A DNA stretch of 7,657 bases, from contig JAIOTH010000096.1 in the NCBI GenBank assembly GCA_021106915.1, positions 1 through 7,657 of the forward strand, written 5' to 3'. This document shows, piece by piece, positions 1 to 4,820 of the stretch; position 1 is the stretch's first letter; each line of letters starts with the position of its first letter. This stretch comes from a bacterium. GTDB lineage: Bacteria > Patescibacteriota > Patescibacteriia > UBA1558 > S5-K13. The position numbers and the translations under genes were made by a program. Under the pieces are notes generated by a model, which made no database searches, was not told the origin of the DNA, and saw only the letters and a list, made by a program, of their open reading frames with translations.

Positions 1-15
1 AAGCGTTATTGGGTA

Positions 16-44
16 TTGACTTTTTTATTTAGCTATGCTATAAT
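16..44 (+). promoter_or_regulatory. Strong sigma70-type promoter with extended -10
   Basis: TTGACT at 16-21, a 17-base spacer and TATAAT at 39-44, with TG one base before the -10 hexamer (extended -10). This is close to the ideal housekeeping promoter and should start RNA near position 51 on the plus strand. No plus-strand gene follows before 5042, so the product is either a non-coding RNA ending at the terminator-like structure at 292-340 or an antisense RNA to the small ORF at 73-204. Hexamers and spacing are seen directly; activity is inferred. Confidence 0.6.
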
Positions 45-72
45 TATATCAGAACATTAAAAAAATGTTTTT

Positions 73-204
73 CTAAACAGCCTTTTTTAGATCTTTATCT
101 ACAAAAAGAAACAAAAACAAAAAAATAAAAGTTAAGCCCTGTGTATAAGCATGAGGTCTGACAAAATCAAAAAGATTGTTTAGAAAGTCAATAATGCTCC
201 ACAT
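73..204 (-). CDS. Possible 43-residue membrane peptide
   Basis: This ATG-started minus-strand frame of 43 codons ends in TAG. The predicted peptide begins MWSIIDFLNNLFDFVRP, continues into one strongly hydrophobic segment of about 12 residues (TFIFLFLFLFV, about residues 25-35) and finishes with a charged tail (DKDLKKAV). This looks like a one-helix membrane protein with an amphipathic N-terminus. There is no Shine-Dalgarno site, but the other minus-strand genes here lack one too. I do not recognise a family. In DNA this AT-rich a frame of this length can arise by chance, and a strong promoter points the opposite way across it, so the call is tentative. Confidence 0.3.
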   Translation of the reverse strand: MWSIIDFLNNLFDFVRPHAYTQGLTFIFLFLFLFVDKDLKKAV

Positions 205-283
205 TAAAGAATGAAAATGGAAATTACTAAAGATACCTTATTTTATGTAAAATAATATATCCTTGGTAATAGGCCTAATAAAT

Positions 284-340
284 GGGGAGTGAAACTCCCC
301 GGACATCAAATAAAATATTTTGGTCTTAGGGGAGTTTTTT
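284..340 (+). terminator. Intrinsic terminator with a competing upstream hairpin
   Basis: Two structures share one strand. GGGGAG (284-289) can pair with CTCCCC (295-300) around a 5-base loop. Alternatively AAACTCCCC (292-300) can pair with GGGGAGTTT (329-337), with inner pairs GAC/GTC and CAAA/TTTG, followed directly by the T-run 335-340. The second fold is a plausible intrinsic terminator and the first would prevent it, which is the layout of an attenuator or a structured RNA end. The only plus-strand promoter seen upstream is at 16-44. No plus-strand gene follows, so an attenuator would have nothing obvious to control. Confidence 0.45.
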
Positions 341-391
341 CGTTTAAAAACAGTTTTAATAGAATATATATAATTAATTAGGCACCTAAAA

Positions 392-449
392 TGTTCCATA
401 CATGCCTGCCTGCATACCTGACGGCATGTAAATCGGCAGACAGGGAACA
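392..449. repeat. 58-bp palindromic element, copy A
   Basis: The element starts TGTTCC and ends GGAACA, the same arms as the parS sites nearby. Inside, CCTGCCTGC can pair with GCAGACAGG (one mismatch), and ACATGCC can pair with GGCATGT. It differs from copy B at 1200-1257 by a single base (A at 402). Short GC-rich palindromes with CCTGCCTGC-type arms are a familiar kind of dispersed repeat in Patescibacteria genomes. A minus-strand frame can be read through it, but the cysteine/arginine-rich translation is what the repeat itself produces, so I do not call a gene. Confidence 0.85.
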
Positions 450-537
450 ATTTTTTAAATTATTGCTAACTATATACTCAATAAAATACAAAATACTATT
501 AAATATATAAATAAACTAAGTAATTTTATCCATATAA

Positions 538-553
538 TGTTCCACGTGGAACA
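538..553. promoter_or_regulatory. parS-like ParB-binding site 1
   Basis: This is the perfect 16-bp palindrome TGTTCCACGTGGAACA, extending to 20 bp (536-555). It equals the perfect parS sequence known from Pseudomonas and differs from the Bacillus parS consensus TGTTTCACGTGAAACA only in the symmetric C/G pair. ParB (Spo0J) loads at such sites and spreads to form the partition complex near the chromosome origin. It is one of five sites in about 1 kb. Confidence 0.75.
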
Positions 554-739
554 TTTTTTATTATACACGAATAAAAAAGTAATTAAATGCATCTCTAGAG
601 TAATTTACTATAATAAATAGCTAAATTAAATATTTTTAGAGAAAAAATGTCAAAAACTATATTTAGTAGTAATTTATTTGTTTTACAATATATAATTGTA
701 GTTTTTGGTTTATTGAAATATAGAATAATATTTTAAAAT

Positions 740-755
740 TGTTCCGCGTGGAACA
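740..755. promoter_or_regulatory. parS-like site 2, variant centre
   Basis: TGTTCCGCGTGGAACA is the same palindrome with one central change (A to G at 746), so the core is GCGTG instead of ACGTG. Flanking AT symmetry extends the palindrome to 30 bp (733-762) with that single mismatch, the longest of the five. Variant parS sites with a GCGTG centre are known in some bacteria. It may bind ParB more weakly. Confidence 0.65.
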
Positions 756-849
756 ATTTTAAGTAAAATAATAAAAATTATTTAAATTATTTTACTTTAC
801 TATTAAATATGACAAATATGTGATGTTTCGTTGAGGATATAATTGCAAT

Positions 850-865
850 TGTTCCACGTGGAACA
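850..865. promoter_or_regulatory. parS-like ParB-binding site 3
   Basis: A perfect TGTTCCACGTGGAACA palindrome, symmetric over 847-868. It ends three bases beyond the stop codon of the SemiSWEET gene (869-871). The hairpin it could form has no loop and no T-run on the gene's strand, so a DNA-binding site is likelier than a terminator. Confidence 0.75.
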
Positions 866-868
866 ATT

Positions 869-1123
869 TTACTTATATTTTACTTTTAAATATAATAAAG
901 ATGAAGCTAACAATAAACCTAGACTATTCATAATGGCTACTGGGGCATTTTTTATTATACTAGCATAGATGATCCATAAAATTAGACCTAAAATATAGAT
1001 AATATACCTCCACAAAGAGAGATCTTTAGTAGATTTAGTTTTCCAACTTTTTATTGTTTGTGGTAATAGTGAAATAACTACTAAAATACCAGCTATATAG
1101 CCCAAAATATCTATAAAATTCAT
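869..1123 (-). CDS. SemiSWEET / PQ-loop family sugar carrier
   Basis: An 84-residue membrane protein with three predicted helices (about residues 5-22, 38-56 and 62-79), the size and layout of bacterial SemiSWEET proteins. These work as dimers and let sugars cross the cell membrane down their gradient. The PQ motif is at residues 21-22 (LLPQTIKSWKTKSTKDLS), followed by the usual basic loop. Trp50 in helix 2 and Asn66 in helix 3 match the Trp/Asn pair that lines the sugar pocket in characterised SemiSWEETs. Start is the only ATG in the proper place; no Shine-Dalgarno site is visible. The gene stands alone, with parS-like sites just beyond its stop (850-865) and 27 bases before its start (1151-1166). 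The family is clear; the actual substrate cannot be told. Confidence 0.9.
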   Translation of the reverse strand: MNFIDILGYIAGILVVISLLPQTIKSWKTKSTKDLSLWRYIIYILGLILWIIYASIIKNAPVAIMNSLGLLLASSLLYLKVKYK

Positions 1124-1150
1124 ATATTTATAATTAAAAATTGATTAAAT

Positions 1151-1166
1151 TGTTCCACGTGGAACA
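1151..1166. promoter_or_regulatory. parS-like ParB-binding site 4
   Basis: A perfect TGTTCCACGTGGAACA palindrome, symmetric over 1147-1170. It lies 27 bases upstream of the SemiSWEET start codon, in what should be the promoter or leader of that gene, and 33 bases from the 58-bp element copy B. ParB bound here could affect transcription of the small gene. Confidence 0.75.
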
Positions 1167-1199
1167 ATTTGATTAGAAAATGTTTGGAAAACAATAAAA

Positions 1200-1257
1200 T
1201 GTTCCATACGTGCCTGCCTGCATACCTGACGGCATGTAAATCGGCAGACAGGGAACA
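1200..1257. repeat. 58-bp palindromic element, copy B
   Basis: It matches copy A (392-449) at 57 of 58 positions. The one change (G for A at 1210) keeps the inner ACRTGCC/GGCATGT stem as a G-U pair in RNA. AT flanks extend the terminal arms to 12 bp: 1194-1205 pairs with 1252-1263. On the minus strand it lies downstream of tRNA-Arg with a T-rich stretch after the stem, so it could serve as that gene's terminator. Confidence 0.85.
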
Positions 1258-1291
1258 TTTTATTTTAAAAAATATAAAATAACAACTATTT

Positions 1292-1310
1292 TAACACTAA
1301 TCGAGTGTTA
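1292..1310. repeat. Short inverted repeat downstream of tRNA-Arg
   Basis: TAACACT (1292-1298) and AGTGTTA (1304-1310) flank a 5-base loop. It lies about 50 bases past the 3' end of tRNA-Arg on the minus strand. The following bases on that strand are AAAATAG rather than a T-run, so it is not a standard intrinsic terminator. It may be a processing or weak termination hairpin. Confidence 0.4.
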
Positions 1311-1357
1311 CGCGAGATAATAGGATGGCTTTTTTCTTCACATAAAGTTTTGAAGAA

Positions 1358-1433
1358 TGGTGCCCCAATCAGGACTTGAACCTGAATCTAAAGCTTAGGA
1401 GGCTTTTGTTCTATCCGGTTGAACTATTGGGGC
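1358..1433 (-). tRNA. tRNA-Arg (anticodon CCU)
   Basis: A complete cloverleaf on the minus strand: acceptor stem GCCCCAA/TTGGGGC (7 bp), D stem GTTC/GAAC, anticodon stem AAAGC/GCTTT with loop CTCCTAA giving anticodon CCU (reads AGG), and T stem TCAGG/CCTGA with loop TTCAAGT. The discriminator is A and the 3' CCA is encoded at 1358-1360. It lies between parS-like sites 4 and 5. A TATAAT-like -10 on the minus strand (1451-1456) sits about 17 bases upstream, without a convincing -35. Confidence 0.96.
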
Positions 1434-1522
1434 ATAATAATTCATTTTTTATTATAATATCACAAGAAAGATAATTGTGAAAGTATGTATTTACATAAAA
1501 TTGATTATTAATATTTATAAAT

Positions 1523-1538
1523 TGTTCCACGTGGAACA
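1523..1538. promoter_or_regulatory. parS-like ParB-binding site 5
   Basis: A perfect TGTTCCACGTGGAACA palindrome with matching flanks over 1518-1543. It lies between the thioredoxin reductase stop codon and the tRNA-Arg gene. A lone half-site, GTGGAACA, follows at 1609-1616 and touches the thioredoxin reductase stop codon. Confidence 0.75.
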
Positions 1539-1616
1539 ATTTAGTACTAGAATCTTTAAAAATAGGCATTACTTAACATTCTATTACTTTGGTATGAGTA
1601 AGGTAAGAGTGGAACA

Positions 1617-2558
1617 TTATTTTATAGAGTCTAAATACTTTTGAGCATCTAAAGCGGCCATACAACCAGTTCCAGCGGAAATAACAGCTTGTTGATACTT
1701 ATAATCCATTACATCTCCACAAGCAAAGACATTATTTTGAGATGTTTTAGTACTCCAAGGCTCAATTATTTTAATATAGCCTTTTTTTGTTAAATCTAAT
1801 TGATTTTTAAATAATTTTGTATTAGGAGTGTGTCCAATTGACAAAAATACGCCATCAACATCAATTTTTTCTTCTATTTTAGTTTTATTATTGAATATTA
1901 TAACTTTTTCCAGTTTTTCTGATCCTAAAAATTCTTTTATTTCTGCAAAAGGGATGATTTTTATCTTTTTATTAGTAATAACCTCGTCTAAGGTCTCTTT
2001 TTCAACTCGATATTGATCATTTCTATTTAATATTTTTACTTCAGAGGCAAATTTAGTTAAAAATAAAGCATTATTAAAGGCCGTATTACCACCACCGATG
2101 ATGATTACTTTTTTATTTTGATATAAAGCGCCGTCGCATGTTGCACAAATTGCGACGCCTCTTCCCCAGAGCTTTTCTTCGCCATTTATACCTAATTTTC
2201 TAGGGTTAGTTCCAGTGGAAATAATCAATGCCTGAGCGGAATACTCCTTGTTTAGACCACTTACTTTTATAAGTCCTTTTTTGGAGATATCCACTTTTTT
2301 AGCGACGTCGCTAACTACTTGGCAACCATATTTTTCAGCCTGTTTTTTCATTTTCATCATTAATTCCACACCTTCAATGTCTTTATCAAAACCAGGATAA
2401 TTTTCAACTAAACTAGTAGTAGTTAACCAACCACCAGGCTGCATTCCTTCTATTAACAAAGGCTTAAATCCAGCTCGAGCTAAGTATATTCCAGCTGTTA
2501 AACCAGCTGGTCCTGAGCCTAAGATAATTACATTTTCTTTATTTGTTTTATTAATCAT
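1617..2558 (-). CDS. trxB: Thioredoxin reductase
   Basis: This 313-residue cytoplasmic flavoprotein has the usual family length. It passes electrons from NAD(P)H through FAD to a cysteine pair and on to thioredoxin, keeping protein thiols reduced. Visible in order: FAD-binding GSGPAG at residues 14-19; ATG-type STGTNPRKLG near 114-123; redox motif CATC (Cys138, Cys141); NAD(P)-binding GGGNTA at 155-160; and the second FAD motif GDV at 281-283 with the C-terminal QQAVISAGTGCMAA. In the NADPH phosphate loop, the usual HRRxxxR reads NRNDQYR (178-184). One of the three arginines is therefore Asn180, which could weaken NADPH preference. No Shine-Dalgarno site precedes the start. The HAD gene ends 31 bases upstream on the same strand, suggesting joint transcription. 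No thioredoxin gene is in view. Confidence 0.95.
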   Translation of the reverse strand: MINKTNKENVIILGSGPAGLTAGIYLARAGFKPLLIEGMQPGGWLTTTSLVENYPGFDKDIEGVELMMKMKKQAEKYGCQVVSDVAKKVDISKKGLIKVSGLNKEYSAQALIISTGTNPRKLGINGEEKLWGRGVAICATCDGALYQNKKVIIIGGGNTAFNNALFLTKFASEVKILNRNDQYRVEKETLDEVITNKKIKIIPFAEIKEFLGSEKLEKVIIFNNKTKIEEKIDVDGVFLSIGHTPNTKLFKNQLDLTKKGYIKIIEPWSTKTSQNNVFACGDVMDYKYQQAVISAGTGCMAALDAQKYLDSIK

Positions 2559-2589
2559 TTTTTAAAATGTTTATCTATAAATCATTCTA

Positions 2590-2973
2590 TTATTTCAATA
2601 GTTTTTCAAAGGTTTTACCGTCTTTCCAATGTACTTCAAAATTAGTAATATCCTCTATTAATTTTTCATAACTTCCATTAAATTTTATAGCTCGGTCATC
2701 AATGTAAATAGAAGCTTTTACTTTTTCATTGGTAATTTTGGCAGGTAAGGGTAAATTGTTAACATTAAACCATTTTTTTACTCTTTTTATCGGTTTTCTA
2801 GTCGTTAAAATAATTACTTCGATGTTGGCTTTATTTAATTTTTCTAAAAATGATTTTACACCAGGACGAGGGGTGTTTAAGTTTTTTTGACCTTCCCAGC
2901 CAGTATAATTATTTAAAACACCGTCAAAGTCAAGGCAAATTTTTTTCTTTTTCTTTTTAAAAATATTAAACAT
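2590..2973 (-). CDS. Small HAD-superfamily phosphatase-like protein
   Basis: A 127-residue single-domain protein with the four HAD motifs. Motif I is CLDFDGVL with nucleophile Asp15 and acid Asp17. Motif II is ILTTR (Thr57/58). The motif III lysine is Lys84 or Lys86. Motif IV is YIDDRAIKF (Asp92, Asp93). HAD enzymes form an aspartyl-phosphate on the first aspartate with Mg2+ and usually remove phosphate from small molecules or nucleic-acid ends. No cap domain is visible, so the active site is open and a large substrate is possible. The N-terminus is lysine-rich (FKKKKKK). It ends 31 bases before trxB on the same strand, but no functional link is known to me. No Shine-Dalgarno site. The substrate cannot be named. 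Confidence 0.85.
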   Translation of the reverse strand: MFNIFKKKKKKICLDFDGVLNNYTGWEGQKNLNTPRPGVKSFLEKLNKANIEVIILTTRKPIKRVKKWFNVNNLPLPAKITNEKVKASIYIDDRAIKFNGSYEKLIEDITNFEVHWKDGKTFEKLLK

Positions 2974-2984
2974 AGGTTTTGGTT

Positions 2985-3231
2985 TTAACTAATTAATCTT
3001 TTATTTCTAAAAGCTATTCCTGAAGCAGTTTTTAAATATTTCTCAAAATCTAATGCTGATTTTTTATCGTTAAATCCGGCATAAAAAACCAATTTCCAAG
3101 GTTTAAATCTATTTGTATGCACTGATTTTTACCAGAATTATGACTATTTTCCTATTTTTAATGGTTTCCGAAAATCCTGTATAAAACTGTTTTGGAAAAT
3201 TAATACTTTGAATGATATAAACATAATACAT
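2985..3231 (-). pseudogene. GIY-YIG endonuclease relic, two frameshifts
   Basis: The minus strand encodes a small YhbQ/UvrC-N-like GIY-YIG protein in three pieces. Frame one starts MYYVYIIQSINFPKQFYTGF and runs to KNR near residue 28. A second frame then gives ENSHNSGKNQ. A third gives HTNRFKPWKLVFYAGFNDKK and continues SALDFEKYLKTASGIAFRNKRLIS to TAA. The total length (247 bases) is exactly two short of an 82-residue gene, so two single-base losses explain it. Relatives are stand-alone proteins of about this size, common in Patescibacteria, whose role is poorly known. As written the first frame stops after 41 codons. The gene is either truly decayed or hit by sequencing errors; the losses are not in long homopolymers. 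It sits just upstream of the HAD gene on the same strand. Confidence 0.85.
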
Positions 3232-3243
3232 AATCGCTTTTCT

Positions 3244-3264
3244 TCGAGCTGAGCTCGATTTTTT
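3244..3264 (+). terminator. Short GC hairpin plus T-run
   Basis: TCGAGC (3244-3249) pairs with GCTCGA (3253-3258) around a TGA loop, followed by six T (3259-3264). It has terminator form on the plus strand, but no plus-strand gene precedes it. It lies 13 bases upstream of the GIY-YIG relic, which is on the other strand. It may be another dispersed palindrome. Confidence 0.35.
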
Positions 3265-3300
3265 AATTATTAAATAGTTTAGTTAATATCCTCTTTTATT

Positions 3301-3334
3301 TCCTCCTTCTCCGCCAGCTGGCGGAGAAGGAGGA
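3301..3334. repeat. Perfect 34-base palindrome
   Basis: Both 17-base arms match exactly with no spacer; the centre is CCGCCAGCTGGCGG at 3311-3324. Each strand therefore reads AGAAGGAGGA at its 3' end, resembling a ribosome-binding site. It is far more GC-rich than its surroundings and resembles the dispersed palindromes common in Patescibacteria. No gene start follows at a suitable distance on either strand. Confidence 0.85.
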
Positions 3335-3412
3335 CATTTTTCACTCTAGTGAATTGGCTGTGCCATCCGTAGCGCAGCTCGTTATTAATATAAATAACTT
3401 TAGAATATACAC

Positions 3413-3461
3413 GCCCATGCTTCGCTGAAGCTACGCAGGGCATCCTTCGCTGCGCGAAGGA

Positions 3462-3463
<2 letters not shown>
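3413..3463. repeat. Composite palindromic repeat at tRNA-Ala 3' end
   Basis: Two adjoining hairpins. The first runs 3413-3441 with GCCC/GGGC and inner GCTTC/GAAGC. The second runs 3441-3463 with CATCCTTCGC/GCGAAGGATG around a TGC loop. The second overlaps the encoded CCA end of tRNA-Ala by two bases. The string TTCGCTGAAGCTACG is shared, with one change, with the hairpin at 5489-5516, so both belong to one dispersed family. On the minus strand it lies directly after the tRNA and could help 3' processing or termination. A minus-strand frame across 3279-3506 is only a read-through of this repeat and the tRNA. Confidence 0.75.
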
Positions 3464-3538
<75 letters not shown>

Positions 3539-3563
3539 ATAATAATTTTCAATTACTAATTTT

Positions 3564-3586
3564 ACCTACCTGGCCGGTAGGCAGGA
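3564..3586. repeat. Short GC-rich palindromic fragment
   Basis: CTACC and GGTAG flank TGGCC within an otherwise AT-only stretch, followed by GCAGG. The wording CCTACC..GGTAGGCAGG resembles the CCTGCCTGC/GCAGACAGG arms of the 58-bp elements, so it may be a minimal member of the same palindrome family. It lies between tRNA-Thr and tRNA-Ala. Confidence 0.5.
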
Positions 3587-3679
3587 ATTTTAATTGAATT
3601 TTTTAATGTTTCAATTTTTAATTTACTGCTACACATAAATTATTTGTTAAGTGATGTTGTAGGTGGTGTGATGGTGGCG

Positions 3680-3757
3680 CCATGAATTTGAGTCAAGCGA
3701 TTTGTAATAATTTTGAACAAAGTGAATAGTTTATTGAGCTTGACAAATAGTTCATGG
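3680..3757. repeat. Imperfect inverted repeat at tRNA-Thr 3' end
   Basis: CCATGAA (3680-3686) matches TTCATGG (3751-3757), and farther in AGTCAAG (3691-3697) matches CTTGAC (3739-3744), with unpaired bases between. The outer arm includes the encoded CCA of tRNA-Thr (3755-3757). The RNA downstream of the tRNA could fold back on the CCA end. The rest of the 3539-3754 gap is AT-rich with no gene I can support. Confidence 0.45.
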
Positions 3758-3830
3758 AGCCGAGAAGAGGAATCGAACCCCCGACCCACGGTTTACGATA
3801 CCGTTGCTCTACCAACTGAGCTATCTCGGC
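3755..3830 (-). tRNA. tRNA-Thr (anticodon CGU)
   Basis: A complete cloverleaf on the minus strand: acceptor GCCGAGA/TCTCGGC, D arm with GCTC/GAGC, anticodon stem ACGGT/ACCGT with loop ATCGTAA giving anticodon CGU (reads ACG), and T stem GGGGG/CCTCT (two G-U pairs) with loop TTCGATT. The discriminator is U and CCA is encoded (3755-3757). It has its own likely promoter at 3867-3875 and probably leads a transcript that also holds tRNA-Ala. Confidence 0.96.
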
Positions 3831-3866
3831 TTATTTTTCATCTCTCCTACCGTTTCTAACTTCTAC

Positions 3867-3875
3867 ATTATAACA
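3867..3875 (-). promoter_or_regulatory. Extended -10 promoter for tRNA-Thr
   Basis: On the minus strand this reads TGTTATAAT: a perfect -10 with the TGn extension, 37 bases before the mature tRNA-Thr 5' end. Transcription would begin near 3860. No good -35 is visible, which extended -10 promoters tolerate. Confidence 0.5.
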
Positions 3876-3926
3876 CTTTAAATTTTATATAAATAGTTTT
3901 TAAAGTTATTGGGTATATATTCATAA

Positions 3927-4655
3927 CTACTCAGCTACTTGCCAAATATATTCAAACATTGCTCTTTGGACATTAGTGATTTCCGCGCTTTCAATAATGA
4001 TTACTACATGATCTTTAATAAAAGAAAAAAAGGCTACTTTATCACCAAACACAACTACTTCTCCATGATAATCAAAGTCCTTGGGAATAAATTTAACTTG
4101 GCGAAGTTCAGATTGACCTATTTTTTTTCTTTGTTGACCAGTTTTGGTATTCCTAATAATAATTCGAGCCAACATTTTAGCCTTCACTCTTTTTTTAACA
4201 AATTCTAAATGATAATCACCCATTGTATTTAACAAATCTTCAGCTGAACCAAATGACAATATCTCTGGATTATTATCAATTAGTATTTCTTCAAAAATTT
4301 GTTTAATTCCTTCTACTCCTTGATAGAAGCGAACACTTGGTCGATCTCTAGCAGAAGCATATAAAGCATTTAACTGTGGCAAGGCTTTTTCTAAAACTTC
4401 CACTTTTTGTTTAGCTAATTCAAAAATTTTTCGGGGATCATCCACACTAAAATATTTAATAGTTTTCTTTTTAAAACTAGAAGCAATTCCCTTTTTAACT
4501 AAAGAGTCTAAAATGTCATAACAAGATGAACGAGCTATTCCAGATTTATGAGCAATCACATTAACTGTGGCTGATCCCAACTCTAAAACAACTAAATAAA
4601 GTTTAGCTTGTTTTTTATTTAATCCAAATTGTTCTAGCGTCTTAATTAAGTGCAT
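3927..4655 (-). CDS. TrmB-family transcriptional regulator
   Basis: A 242-residue cytoplasmic DNA-binding protein. Residues about 5-70 form the TrmB-type winged helix-turn-helix: LEQFGLNKKQAKLYLVVLEL, then the recognition helix IARSSCYDILDSLVKKGI at 40-57 and a wing with FKKKTIKYFS. A helical linker (about 75-103) leads into the effector/dimer domain, which starts RPSVRFYQGVEGIKQIFEEIL at 105-125. The length is normal for the short TrmB-like regulators common in Patescibacteria and archaea; archaeal TrmB proteins control sugar uptake and metabolism. No ligand can be assigned here. The start ATG lacks a Shine-Dalgarno site. The 5' region is rich in inverted and direct repeats, consistent with self-regulation and possibly control of the plus-strand genes on the other side. 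Confidence 0.9.
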   Translation of the reverse strand: MHLIKTLEQFGLNKKQAKLYLVVLELGSATVNVIAHKSGIARSSCYDILDSLVKKGIASSFKKKTIKYFSVDDPRKIFELAKQKVEVLEKALPQLNALYASARDRPSVRFYQGVEGIKQIFEEILIDNNPEILSFGSAEDLLNTMGDYHLEFVKKRVKAKMLARIIIRNTKTGQQRKKIGQSELRQVKFIPKDFDYHGEVVVFGDKVAFFSFIKDHVVIIIESAEITNVQRAMFEYIWQVAE

Positions 4656-4719
4656 AGGAATTGATAAGTTTTCTAATTGTTAATTAATTTTAAATTATAA
4701 ATAGACGTTATAAACGCGG

Positions 4720-4820
4720 TACCAATATACAAATTTCATACGAATTATACTAATTAAAATCAAAATTGGTATATTAGTATTATCTATTTGTATAATTAGT
4801 ATTGTCGACATTTTCGACAA
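4720..4820. promoter_or_regulatory. Repeat-rich operator-like region between divergent genes
   Basis: Seen here: GTATATTAGTATT (4769-4781) and GTATAATTAGTATT (4790-4803), direct copies starting 21 bases apart; an inverted copy ATACTAATT (4747-4755); TACCAAT (4720-4726) facing ATTGGTA (4765-4771); and TTGTCGA/TCGACAA (4802-4808 and 4814-4820) with a 5-base loop. Two-turn spacing of repeats and dyads suits a dimeric regulator. TrmB from the adjacent gene is the obvious candidate, but this is inference. Confidence 0.45.

Noticed and set aside
211..255. 14-codon plus-strand frame just before the attenuator-like fold, a possible leader peptide
   Set aside because: No ribosome site, no run of one amino acid's codons and no downstream gene to control.
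238..450. Minus-strand 70-codon frame
   Set aside because: Its first third is the translation of the 58-bp palindromic element (cysteine/arginine-rich) and the rest crosses the 284-340 hairpins; no ribosome site and no protein-like pattern.
647..736. Plus-strand 29-codon hydrophobic frame with a TATAAT at 609-614
   Set aside because: Too short, no ribosome site, no -35, and it runs into the extended flank of parS-like site 2; chance explains it in such AT-rich DNA.
538..1538. Reading the TGTTCCACGTGGAACA palindromes as terminators or as a CRISPR array
   Set aside because: They are perfect palindromes with no loop and mostly no T-run, which makes poor terminators; spacing is irregular (110-372 bases) and repeats are 16 bp, which excludes CRISPR.
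1828..2016. Plus-strand frame opposite trxB
   Set aside because: Antisense shadow of the conserved thioredoxin reductase coding sequence.
3939..4208. Plus-strand frame opposite the TrmB-like gene
   Set aside because: Antisense shadow of a clearly conserved regulator; no ribosome site.
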